Part shown: piece after piece, positions 53,022-64,000 of the stretch
How positions within the stretch are numbered: position 1 is the first letter of the stretch
How the letters are laid out: every line of letters starts with the position of its first letter
NCBI GenBank assembly: GCA_037975125.1
Contig: CM075855.1
Location: forward strand, 82,531,278-82,595,277
Length of the DNA stretch: 64,000 nucleotides
DNA from: Latrodectus hesperus
Lineage: Eukaryota > Arthropoda > Arachnida > Araneae > Theridiidae
Direction of reading: 5' to 3'
Translations under genes and position numbers: made by a program
The notes under the pieces: model-generated
Databases searched by the model: none
Seen by the model: the letters and a program-made list of their open reading frames with translations, nothing else
Told to the model about the DNA's origin: nothing

Positions 53022-53313
53022 CAGTAGACTTCTACCTCTCCTGAATTGTCATCATTTATCTGCGCCATATCGTCAAGCTCAAAAGCAGTGTCTGCTTGAC
53101 TAAGTCCCCCGCCACCGTTAGCCGTCCGAAGACGTTTCCGCGAGTCACCGCGTGGAGGTGGTGGTCGGATGGTTCAGAGATCAATGAACTTAGCAAAAGC
53201 TCAAGAATGCGTTTTTACTTTCCGGATAGACTCTAGGCCATTGTTTGGAAACGTAAGTTACACAAATTACCAAAGATCTCTTGATGGACTGACTCCCTTA
53301 GTGTTGTGTGTAA

Positions 53314-53877
53314 ATTATCAATTTTATATTCTTATAAGTTTCCCACGAAACATATTGACTTACAAAGTTCATTAGTTCCGAGATTGCAATCTAAATCATA
53401 GCTTCGTCTTTTGTAATCTAAATAGATACTTTTATTAACTAAGTATAATCTGTTTGACTAATCGATCCTTTTGCAAATTTTTGATTATATGCTTGTTAGT
53501 GATTTCAACTTAACAATATATGGTATATAATTTACTCTATTTACTTCAGAATTTTCTTCTCTGCTTTAATATTCCAATATTGATTTTTGTTCTTCATGTT
53601 TTTCAATACCCAGTACGATTGCTAGAGTTTATGCTTACACATTTATGAAATATACAATATAAATAAGTACTTTGCTTTGTCTTATTTTAATTAGATGAGT
53701 TTTTGAAACAAAATTTTAAGAAATAAACTGTCACGTTTTAAAGTTTTAATGAGGTGTTTCTAATATGAGAAATAAATTTTTTAGAATGGTAAAATAAAAA
53801 GATACATAACTAGAAATTGTCGAACAGCTTTAAAAACTTAAAATTAAGATGTAGAAATTAAATAAAAATGTCTTTCT

Positions 53878-53918
<41 letters not shown>

Positions 53919-54384
53919 CAGTTTATAAAACTATATATTTGATTAATTCAATAAAATTTGGTAAGATATTTTTGTTTTATAATAATTAAATGAAAAAACA
54001 AATTTAAATTATCAGTTTATTTCAATACTCTTTTCATAAAATTTAGCATTTCTAATCATTAGTATAACAAAACATATATATTGAATTAAAGATAGACAAG
54101 TTACCAAAAAAATTTGAATGTGTAAATAAATAAAAAATATTAAAATGTCTTTGTAAATATTATTTTATTAGAATGCTATTAGTTTATCACTAATTAGTAT
54201 ATTATTAATTAGTATATTACTAGTTATAGTAATAGGCGCATTTATTTCTGTATTTGTTCAAAACATGATGAAAAATACATATCTAATAAAAATATATTCT
54301 TATGTAATTTATATTTCTAATAATTATAGATAAATTTTATAATATTCATTAGAAATCAAACTGTAAATTTCTTTAGTTTATTTT
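53314..54384. other. AT-rich stretch, (TA)n at 53880-53915
   Basis: Nothing coding recognised. The TA tract has about 18 units. Confidence 0.6.
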
Positions 54385-54665
54385 TTGTTGTCTTGCCGCA
54401 GCTAGGTTGGCATTATGGGGTGCTCCACTTTTCCAACTGAACCATATTTTGGGGTGGAGTCCGATTTTTTCAGTACACACATGCCATAGGAACCCATTTA
54501 TAGGGTATAGACAATCATTTACACAATCCATTCATACAAAGAAAGGACAAAGACAGGATAGACAGAAAGAGAAAGTACATCCACACGCGAACTGGGAATC
54601 GAAACCAGGACCTCCCTATCCGCAGTTCGGCACTCTGGCCACTAGACACGGTGGTCGACCCATGA
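54385..54665 (-). mobile_element. tRNA-derived SINE
   Basis: On the minus strand: GTGTCTAGTGGCCAGAGTG (A-box region, about 54638-54656) and the B box GGTTTCGATTCC (complement at 54595-54606), then a body of about 200 bases, ending in ACAACAAAAAA near 54385. Box spacing is normal for a tRNA head. Confidence 0.7.
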
Positions 54666-54689
54666 CTGTGTTTCATTGAACATTGAAGA

Positions 54690-57600
54690 AGGTGCCAAAC
54701 ATTATTATAAATAATAAGAATACTAATTCCTTAGTGAACTTCATTTAAAGAATAATTAAATTTGGCTTCATTTTATTTAACACTATATTAGAACTCAAAA
54801 GATTATTTTTAATTTTGACATCATTTGTTTGCATACTTCGAATACAGCTGAAAAAGAAATTTCAGAAACTAAACACAGACATTTTGCAGAAATAAAAAAA
54901 ATGTGAAATGTAATTTATAGTCTGGAAACAAAATATATTTTTAATATGTACGACAGCAAAAGCTTCTTTTTAAGATCAGAAGTAAATATCATATCAGATT
55001 TTCAGAAAGGATGAGATATTATTTATATCCCTAACAAGTGATTATTCTTATTATGAAGAAAGGTGTGTGTGTGTGATGAATTAAATACCTTATATATATA
55101 ATTAAATTTGTTAAAGATACGAAGAAATCATAGAAAAATTCGCTGACCTTAAATATTTAAAATACGTAGTTCAAAACAAACGTATTGAATCAGATTTTAT
55201 TTACTTGCTTGAAAAGTGAATTTCGTTTTGAGATGTTTCGCATCAGACAAACAAAATGCTTGAAGTACACTAATATATGTTTGCACAAAGTGCTACATAA
55301 ATATTAATAGCACGAACTTACAAACTTTAGAAAACAAGATTATTATTTCAGACTGGGTGCAATCGCTATCAAATCATACAGGTACAGATTCCACAAATAT
55401 ATCGTTTACATATTTTTACATAAATCGTGTCTTCGATTCTGTTATCTATGTTTCTTCAGAAAGATATCCTACGTAGAAAATAATTTACAAAGCTAAAAAG
55501 GAATATTATTGTATTTACCATTTCAAATCACAAGCATCTAACAAAATCGCTAATAAGTTTTGGGAATGAAATATTAATATGTTCTAATAGGACATTTTAA
55601 TTTCCTTTAATTCAAATAACTCTTGTAATATAATAGGTATACGGAAAAGTACTGTCGTTTTCTTTTTCCCCTTTAAAAAAATGACAGAACTTCCTTTAAT
55701 TTCAAAAAACGGAAAAAAAAAGACAAATTAGCGGTCTGATGAAGTTAAGTGTTGAAGCTAACTTAAGAGAAGGTAACGTGGGATTTATCCAGTTCAAACT
55801 GCGTAACTCTTCTTCCTTGATATCCGATCGACTTCCTTTGATCTAGATTTAGCTTTCAAAACAACTTAGCTATGTTCGAGTTGTTAACGTATTCTTTCTA
55901 GACGCGTTATACAAGTTTTTACTCTTCATCGCGTTATTCTCTTTTTCGAAATCAAGCAAAGCACCATTTTTTAAAGGTTAAGTTGGCAATTTTTCAAGTT
56001 GAAAAAACTGATAAAAATAATGAAAAATATATGTATAAATTAACTATAATATACAAATCTAATCTTTTAAGCCTATTGATACTCAAATTAGAGAATTCTT
56101 AATAAATATCCACAACGTACAAAAACTCAGGAATTCAAAAATGACAGAACTTTACGCCGTAATGTAATTGCTGAACCTCGATCTTTAAATAGCTCTGAAA
56201 AAATATAGCATAAAACTACTAAATATCCAGGTGATTAATTTTAAGTCTCGTTCACACACATTCAAAACTCAATTGTTATGCAAAATTTTTTATTAATATA
56301 GCTATATTATACTAATCAGGGAATAAAATGTTATGCAATTATTTTTGTTTTAAAAATGTTTGCAAAAGCTCCTTGGTAAGCAATTAATATACGTTTTGAA
56401 ACAGAGTTATTTTTACTTACACAAAATGAAAATATCTAAATAGCATAATTTCTGTTTTCATATGATAAATTTAAACCTTATAATGAATTCAAATTAATCA
56501 CCTACATTTTCTATAACATATTTCCAAAGAAACTTTTAATAAGCATTAATTTTTAAATGGGGCACTTTTGGTCCCATTAAACATTACATTTAACTCCAGC
56601 ATTTTGTTTAAAATGATAGAAAAAAAAACATCGCAGCATAGACTCTCATAAACTAAATAGTTTAGTTACTATTACTTATTTAACTGTGCAAATAATGTTT
56701 TCTTATTCAATCTTTCTTTCCCCACATCGTTCGGACTCTTTTTTATGCATATTTTTACCATTTAAGTTTTTTCGGAAATTTAAATGATAAAAATATGGTA
56801 ATATGATTAAAAGGTAAAAATTTCTGTGTTCATACATTCAATTTCTTTTAACACTTTTGACATTTAACTCCAGCATCTTTGTTGTAATATAATACAAACA
56901 AAAACATGGGCAAAAATTCACAGGAAATTCTATTTGAATACTTATTTGATAAAATTAATTAATAAATGTATGAATGGACAATTCGTTAATGGGCTTGACT
57001 AGTTTTCAAATAACTCACACATAAGAATGATTTTTAACGTGATTAGGGGTGTTCTACGGGAAGGAATAAACCATATAAATTTTTAAATGAAACTAAATAT
57101 ACTAATCATGCTATTTGGAACCTCTCTCTCTGTTTGTGAAAATAAAATTCTTTTCACAATGTCATTAGTTTGTTTATAATATATATATTTGGAAACACTA
57201 CCTCGAACCACTGCAGCGCATTCGCCAAAAGCTATCTGATAAAACTATCTCAATATTTATAGATAATAGAAACTAGTATCGGTCATATACTTGAAGAACG
57301 AGACAAGCAATGTTTTAACAGAGTAATTATTATTAAAACACAGATGAGGAAAACAACATTACTTTTTTTCTCGTCTATGTTAAATGAAAGTAAAAACATG
57401 AAAAACATAATAATTCTGCGGAATTTGACATTGATACTATTTAACAAAAAAAAAGAAAGGCACGAAAGTTCATGTAAATTAGGATATTAAAATTGGGTCA
57501 AAAATACCCATTAATAAAATGTGTTTATGGTTTTAAATGCTGCAAAATATATTATAGACTGATTTTTTAAAACATATTCAACATAAGAACAATTTGAAAA

Positions 57601-58495
57601 TGAAATTCTGCTTATTTTCGGATTAATTATAAAATGTAACAAATTCGGTTTTTAGAAAACTGTAAAAGAAACTTTATTTTTAACAAAAATCAATTAGGTA
57701 TTACTCTATAAACTATTCTATATTTAGTAATCATTGAGTATTCTGAATTAAAAAGTTTATTCAAAACAGAACAATGTATTAATCCTCTAGTATTAAGCCT
57801 CATATTAGGAAGTATTAGGCCTCGACATGTGTATTTAATATCAACTTACAACAATCGATTATTCTAGTTCACAGCAATTGCAGTCAATGACTCGAACTAT
57901 ACATATGTTTAAATTTAGCTTTTGCACTCGGAAAAAAAAACATTTTGTTTCCAAATGAAATTTGATATCATCTTTTAAATGAAATGTGCTATTAAAATTT
58001 CTAACTAAGCTAAATAGTTGAAGAAATTCATAAATATATTGTTATTTGTTAGACTTGACTTCACAGTTAAATACTCAGCTGCCAGATTTTGAGAACAGAA
58101 CTGTCTCGACTCGATTCATCCACCATCTCCAGCCCATATCATCATCCAAACATTGGTAGGTACACACATTAACTACTTGGTAGTGAATTTCATCAAGTAC
58201 TGAATAAACAAAAACTTCAACTTCGTAGTAGATTCAAACTTCGTAGTGAATAAACAGTATAGCACAACGAAGTGCTTCATAATATGCGTGAGAAGCAAAT
58301 GTAAAAATTTGCACAAGAATCGTAAAACATTTTCTTTATATTTTCGTGTAACCATTCACGCAACCATATACATAATCATTAAATATTAGACTATTTGTCT
58401 TTTTTTAGCCTTGTAGAAAACTTTTCTCAGAAATTCGGCTAAATATGATTTTTTATTTATTTGATAACATCATTGTACCATCTTTTACAAAGCAT
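54690..58495. other. AT-rich stretch without recognised gene
   Basis: No conserved motif, transposon or RNA gene recognised. 55625-55870 is slightly less AT-rich but not interpretable. Confidence 0.5.
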
Positions 58496-58500
58496 GTAAT

Positions 58501-58545
58501 TATTGGGTTGCTCAGAAAGTAATTTTGCTTTATCTCCCTACCAAG
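58501..58545. mobile_element. Mariner-type terminal repeat, single end
   Basis: TA followed by TTGGGTTGCTCAGAAAGTAA, which resembles the outer end of mariner elements. I did not find a matching inverted end or transposase downstream, so this is a remnant or a MITE. Confidence 0.4.
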
Positions 58546-59073
58546 GACTTAATAGTATTTTTTCGAACCCAACTTCACACTTAACTCATGCATTCATGAA
58601 ATGCCGATTCATACATCAAAATTTGTAATATGATGCAAAGTAAAAAGCATCTTCCTTCATTGGATTTATAAATCTAACAGTGTTTAAAATCTATCATGTC
58701 ACTGTAAAATATATTAAAATATGACATTTGTACACCGCAGCGCGTTTCCTTGTATTCATTGTGTTGTTAGACATATGTTACGGTAAACATTTATAGACAC
58801 ACGAGTGATTGCCCATTGTTTTCAACGAATATTTTTACACCTTGCTCATTTGATATCCCACTATGCATCTTCTTTTCAAATCTAATGAAGTTCTGTTAAT
58901 CATATATATATCTACAGCAACTAAAGTCTTGGTACATAAAAATGCTTTATTCAGTATCATTGGTGATTAACATAGATTTAATATAAGTTACACTGTGTTG
59001 ACAACTTAAAGAATGGAAATTTTTTGAGAATGGAAACACTGCACGTAAGCTTATTGAATGTTTATTCAATCTA

Positions 59074-60380
59074 CACTCATGTCCATAAATTAAGGATAAT
59101 TCAGAATCACACAGAAATTGAACTCTAAAATAAAAATTTCACATGTAGAATTAATTATCACACAATTCTTGAAGAATAATATGAAAATTACAAGAAACCA
59201 CTAAACGGCGCCGATAGTACGTCACAAGGACGAGAGTGCAAGAGAGTGGTATATAAGGAATGGTTGCAAAGAAGTAAAATTGTTCACAAGCGCTTTAAAA
59301 GCCTTTCAGTGCAATAACCCGATAGTTATGGCACAAAGGAAGCATTTGGATGATGTTTTACGTGGTAGAACTATCGGCCGCCTGGAATGTAGACGTACTC
59401 ATCTGGAAGTATCCGAGTAAATTGGAATCGCCCAGAGTGTCATCTCCAGGCTTTGGCGTCGGTTTCAAGATGATGGTAATGTGAGTAGACGTTGGAGCAC
59501 ATGTCACACCCGAGTTACAACGATGAAAGAGGACCGGTATTTGGCAATTACTGCCAAAAGAAACAGACGGATCCCAGCATAAGACCTGTCTCGTCATCTC
59601 TCTTCAGCTATCGGTATGACAGTTTTAAAGCAGAACGTGTACAGACTCTTAAAGCACATTGGACTATTTGCTCGTAGGCCTGTCAGATGTGCTCGACTTA
59701 CCGCAACTCACTGTTGCCTGTGGTTAGCCTGGAGTACAGAGTATGCATTGTGGACACCACAACAGTGGTCTTGTGTGATGCTTTCCTACAAGTCCAGGTT
59801 TAGTTTTTATTCTGATTCTCGCTAGACTTTCATAAGGAGAGCGCCAGGAACCTGCTACCACCAAGAGAACACCACTGAACGACACCGTTACGGTTGAGCA
59901 GGATTGATTGCTTGGGGATAAATTATTCTAGGCTCCAGAACTAACCTGTTTGTTCAGAATGTAACCATGACTATCCACGTCTATCGGGATGTATTCTGGA
60001 ACAACATTTACGTTTGTTTTGAGACGCCATGGGTGCAGAACTTCCGTTTATGAATGACATCACTCGTCCTCACCGTGCAAACACTATAGATGAATGCCTT
60101 CAATTGGAGGATATCACCCGTATGAACTAGCCAGCATACTCACCGGACTTGAATCCAATAGAGCATGTGTGGGACATGCTTAGTTGACGAATTGCAGCCC
60201 GTCAACCCCCTCCCACATGTCTACCGGAACTTCGGAGAGTATTGCTTGATGAGTGGTGTAATATTCCCCAAGATCAGATCGATAATTTGATAATCAGCAT
60301 GTCTAGGCATTGTATGGCCTTTATTGCATCGTCTATTGGGCATACTAAGTATTAATGATCATACCAACCATGTTATTTTG
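59074..60380 (+). mobile_element. Tc1-like DNA transposon, decayed
   Basis: Begins after a TA (59072-59073) with CACTCATGTCCATAAATTAA, a Tc1-type inverted-repeat end. The transposase remnant follows at 59328-60355. The other end could not be recognised, so the right border is approximate. Confidence 0.75.
59328..60355 (+). pseudogene. Tc1-like transposase pseudogene
   Basis: Starts MAQRKHLDDVLRGRTIGRLE and can be followed to a stop at 60353-60355 across several stops and at least one frame change. Landmarks: SRLWRRFQDDGNVSRR, AKRNRRIPA, RLLKHIGLFARRPVR, FIRRAPGTCYH, ERHRYG, then SPDLNPIEHVWDML and ARQPPPTCLPELRR. The first catalytic region, usually Ser-Asp-Glu-Ser-Arg-Phe, reads Ser-Tyr-Lys-Ser-Arg-Phe, so an essential Asp is gone. 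It is unrelated in detail to the Tc1 fragment at 32 kb. Confidence 0.88.
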
Positions 60381-62080
60381 GTATTTGTAAATAAGTTCTG
60401 TTTTGAAATTTGCTGCAGGGAGTAAAAATCGCAATTTTTATTAATGGTGTCAAACATAGCATCTTTTTTGCTCTTTACCTTTTGTTTAATTAATTTCCAA
60501 GCCAGAATGTGATTGACAAAGTAACGGATTTAAATGTATAAATATAATAAAAAAATTAATATATTTAATCGGAATTAATAACACTAGTATGTGAAAAAAT
60601 TAACATATTAATTAAAATATAAATGTAAACAAACTCAATGTTTTAAATAATGTTACACATTTGACACATAACATTCATTGGCTAAAATGTGAAAGAATAA
60701 CATTTATTTTAAAAAATCACATTTAATTTAACGTATTAAATATAGTAGGAAAACACCATAAATTAAAAATTCAAATATTTAAAATTAAAGAATATCCCAT
60801 AAAATTTAATGTAAGTTTAAAATTTTGCTTATCACTTTATTTTTGAAATAAGTAACAATTTTATCATAATGGATAACCACAAAATGATATTATATTATTT
60901 GAATTATTTTGATGGTGCACCAGCAATGATTACATCCGTTAGTTGATAAATGCATAATACGGGATTCCAATGAGTGACATTTTATTTATGTTATGATAGT
61001 TCATTTGTTTTTATTTTATTTATATTATGACGATTCATTTGGTTTTTTCTTTTGTATAATTACTTATTGGAAGGTCACTTCATAGGAATAAGGATAGTGA
61101 ATAACTAAAATTATTTTAAAGTGTTTGATTTCTCTTGCAAATAAAATTTTTTCTATTAATTAAAAAAATTACTTAAAAGTGTTTTAGGTAGATAAGTTAT
61201 TACAATTAATTATTTTATAAATACAGGTTTGGATTTAATATAGGATTATAGAAATGTAACCACACAAACACATAAAACAACAAATTATAGCATTTGGAAT
61301 TTTATATTTTAACAAAATAATTTATAAGAAAAATAAAAAATTAGGAAAAAATAATTTAAAGTTTCCTTTAGTATATATTGGTGTTCTTAACCCTCCCTTT
61401 CATATATGATATTCAAAATGGAGGAAAATAAAACCATCCACAACTAAAATGAAGTAATGTTCTCAGAAAATGATATTACAGCAACTATTTAACAATTTAC
61501 AGCAAGATTTTCAAAATTATGATTGTGAAATGTAAATTATTATTAAGATCATCCTGACATGTAATTCTAACAACAATTACATCAGGTCAAAAACTCATGA
61601 TTTAGAATAAGATGGTAAAGGAAGTTATCTATACATGACCCTGAAGTGAATGGGTGGTTTGTTATAATGGCTTATGAATGAGATGGTTTATTATAATATG
61701 GAAAAGTATGAAAAGTGACTTCCATAAATGAGAATCATCTGATTCCAATTTGAATTTTCTTTTACATGCGTAATATGTATAAGTGATATGTCCAGTAAAA
61801 GTGACAGATATACATTGAACAAGAAGTTTCAAACTTTCAGATGTTAATTTTAAGTGACACAAGTTTCTTTTAAAAAAGGTTAATAACAAGAAAGACTATT
61901 TGTTATTTCAATTACTGTATTCAATGAACTACAGACCATGCGCAAAGAATCTACGTTATATGCAGAACCTGACTTAGTCAGTGGCATACGGGGCAGTTGC
62001 TTTGGACCCCCAAATCGAATAGAAAGATTCTTTTTCTTAGTTAATCGAATAGAATCGTTTGAAAAAGTGAATATTTGCTG
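60381..62080. other. AT-rich stretch without recognised gene
   Basis: No coding or repeat signal recognised apart from a 12-bp direct repeat AATCGAATAGAA at 62013 and 62043. Confidence 0.5.
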
Positions 62081-62090
62081 TTGTGAAGCA

Positions 62091-62320
62091 GAGACCCAGC
62101 AAACACAAACTGCCGGCAAAAATCCGGGCCGTTGCTGGCCAAGCCGGTTTTTTGCTGTTGGCCACGGCAAGCCGCTGATGGTTGTTTGATGGCCCAGCTC
62201 CGGCCATTACGGCCACGGATGAGTGCTGGCCAAAATAAACCGGGCCGGTGCTGGATGATAAGAGGTGGGCCAACAGATTCTGGCCACTGTTGGCCCTGAA
62301 GCTGTTGGCCAGCAAAATTA
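62091..62320. repeat. GC-rich block with repeated TGCTGGCC / TGTTGGCC words
   Basis: About 230 bases, clearly richer in G+C and CpG than everything around except the silk gene. CTGGCC, TTGGCC and GGGCC words recur about ten times in both orientations. The edges are CCCAGCAAACACA and TTGGCCAGCAAAA. It may be a non-autonomous DNA transposon; no coding frame is convincing. Confidence 0.5.
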
Positions 62321-62489
62321 AGACAATTAGTTGTAGCGCTATTTTTTATTTTATCGTCAAAGACTATTTTTTCCAAATAACTGTTTTTTTGTGATGTTAA
62401 TTAATTTTCCTTTAACTTCTTACTTTTTAAACCCCTTAAAAACAATTTTTCAGAAAGAAATCTAATTTTCACATTTATTGTGTATACCG

Positions 62490-62603
62490 CGTGACAGTAT
62501 GACGTCAGATACTGCGAAATGCTTGAGTCAGCGTCAGCCATTAATGTGGAATGGCGGAATTTTCGATGTTGTGTCTGTGAGCTAAGAGAAATATAAGGTA
62601 AGT
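62490..62603 (+). promoter_or_regulatory. Candidate promoter and first exon of a gene beyond the window
   Basis: A perfect palindromic CRE TGACGTCA at 62500-62507, an AP-1 site TGAGTCA at 62524-62530, then an ATGG context at 62551 with a short frame (11 codons to TAA). A consensus splice donor AAG|GTAAGT follows at 62598. CpG is enriched relative to flanking DNA. No TATA box. The downstream gene is not visible. Confidence 0.35.
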
Positions 62604-64000
62604 ACGCATTTATTATTGTTGTTTATATCAGGATAGAATTGTTATGAATGATGCAAGAATAATATATTTTTTTATGTTGAAATATTATTTAATTACTTGT
62701 TAAGAAAACTTCATAAACTGTTGATAACATGACAACAAGAGAAAGACATTGGAAAATGTTTGTCATTGTATGTTTTAGAATAATTTCATTACCGTGTGAG
62801 GAATAGAAAAATGTATCATGGACAGAAGCATTTTTTCATTCCATATATTAGTTATATTTAATCAATTAGTAAAATAAATTTTTCAATGCTCAATTTTTTT
62901 TAAATCGAATTCGATTGCTACAAGGCTTAAACGTATTTATTACATTTTTTGTTTTTTACGAAGCAAGTTTATGAAATAAATGACACTCTAAAAATATTCT
63001 ACTTGAAAGCCCTTAGATGTTTATTTTCAATAAATTAATATTGGATCTTGTAGCATTTATGATCAATAAATTGTGTGTGAATTCCTTATAAACTTTAATT
63101 ATTTTATTTTTAAAAGACTTTCTTATTTACTATTATTTTTAAGTCAATTTTTACTGACCGAAATATTTTGTCTTATAAGGATTCGTGGTTTTAAATTTTG
63201 TATACTCTTCAAAGATCTGTTTTAAGGAATGAAAAATTTTTCAATCCATAAACATTACAAAATATTTTATTGCATATATAACATGGTTTTTATGTATAAC
63301 CATGTCAACCATTAAAATCATTGTGGATTTCTTAGAGAAATATTTTTGCATCTAAAACTTGAAAATACAGTACTGAAAATAGTAAATTTGAAAATTTCTG
63401 TAGGAATCTGACAGATTTATTGCCACAAATTAAAAAAAAACATCTGGAATTCTATGGTTGATTAACGCTTATGAAAAAATGTTCATATGGAACAACTGTT
63501 ATTATTTAAACTAGTTGTGTAGCATGTTAACTATTTCCATGTAAAGAATGCTGTCAGATGTAACAGCTTAGTAGCTACTCTTGTGTTTACATACTTTATT
63601 ATATTTAAAATCATATTTTATGTTTTTATTTATGACTGAAAAGTTGAAGTATGAATTAACAATAAATTCAAACAATTTGTTTTAATGAAAATATAAGTTA
63701 ACTAGAATATTTGTCCCTTTCTATTTTGGAGAAAGTGATTAACATTTCAAGCCTTTGATGATACTTTTGACATTTTGATCACTTGATTCTTTTATAGTAA
63801 TGTAAATGGTTTTACTGTTATAGTAAATAGTCGACCGGATAATGGGTAAATGATATATCTTATATATATACACATATAAACACCATTACATAAACACCTT
63901 TACCAATTTACAAAGTCTGATTATGATGACAATATTATCCTAGATATAATATTGTCAGAATTATTTTTATTTACTTTTGATTTTTCTCTTTAAAGAATTA
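62604..64000. other. AT-rich DNA to the window end
   Basis: No coding exon recognised. If the candidate first exon is real, this would be its first intron. Confidence 0.4.

Larger units (their letters stand above)
48085..53298 (-). mobile_element. Non-LTR retrotransposon, I-type family, copy 2
   Basis: Same family as 29334-35354 and the same net length (about 5.2 kb). Target duplication TAGTGTT(A/G)TGTGTAA at 48070-48084 and 53299-53313, one mismatch, perhaps one base longer on the left. The 5' end is near GGGAGTCAG; the 3' end holds CCGCATACC and GTGGGTCGG, then a short repeated CATCTTA word instead of poly(A). Minus-strand order: ORF1, endonuclease, reverse transcriptase, RNase H, tail. 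Confidence 0.93.

Noticed and set aside
1..64000. CRISPR array, prokaryotic operon or defence island
   Set aside because: No repeat-spacer pattern and no bacterial-type gene. The content is plainly eukaryotic.

Overview
The window is spider genomic DNA. It carries one complete major ampullate spidroin 1 (MaSp1) dragline-silk gene at 15327-24257 on the + strand, set in very AT-rich, intron- or intergenic-like DNA full of old transposable elements. The N-terminal domain, the GGX / poly-alanine motif set without proline-rich GPGXX repeats, and the four-unit ensemble repeat (units ending GYGRGGYGQ, GYGQGGYGQ, GYGRGGAGQ, GYGGQGAGQ) match what I know of the western black widow Latrodectus hesperus MaSp1. 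I infer a Latrodectus or closely related theridiid. There is no bacterial or viral gene content.

Layout. 1-15150: AT-rich DNA with no recognisable gene; it holds several long hairpins, a (TA)n tract and two families of degenerate duplications. 15151-24336: the MaSp1 unit, with a short TATA promoter carrying a CACG motif and E-boxes, a single uninterrupted coding exon of 2976 codons (signal peptide, N-terminal pH-sensing domain, about 20 ensemble repeats, C-terminal dimerisation domain) and a poly(A) signal 74 bases after the stop. 24337-26700: AT-rich spacer with a small reverse-transcriptase fragment. 26700-37310: a nest of transposons. A tRNA-derived SINE (minus) appears to be split by a Gypsy-type LTR retrotransposon (26827-37033, minus, 290-bp LTRs, AGGT target duplication). 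That element is split by a 6.0-kb non-LTR retrotransposon (29334-35354, minus, 15-bp target duplication), which in turn contains a truncated Tc1-type DNA transposon (about 32168-32969).

37900-44500: a different non-LTR element on the + strand with two ORFs. 44700-46100: a three-copy degenerate tandem repeat and a tRNA-derived SINE. 48085-53298: a second copy of the family that interrupts the Gypsy element, again with its own 15-16 bp target duplication. 54385-54665: another SINE (minus). 58500-60360: a mariner-type end and a decayed Tc1-like transposase. 62090-62320: an unusual GC-rich block. 62490-62603: a compact promoter-like patch (CRE, AP-1 site, perfect splice donor) that may be the first exon of a gene running out of the window.

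The silk gene is the only gene that looks intact and under selection. Every transposon ORF has stops, frameshifts or lost catalytic residues. MaSp1 is made in the major ampullate gland and stored as a concentrated dope; the N-terminal domain controls pH-triggered dimerisation and the C-terminal domain ties chains through a disulphide, while the poly-Ala and Gly-rich blocks form crystallites and matrix. All family assignments were made by eye from translated motifs; no search was run.
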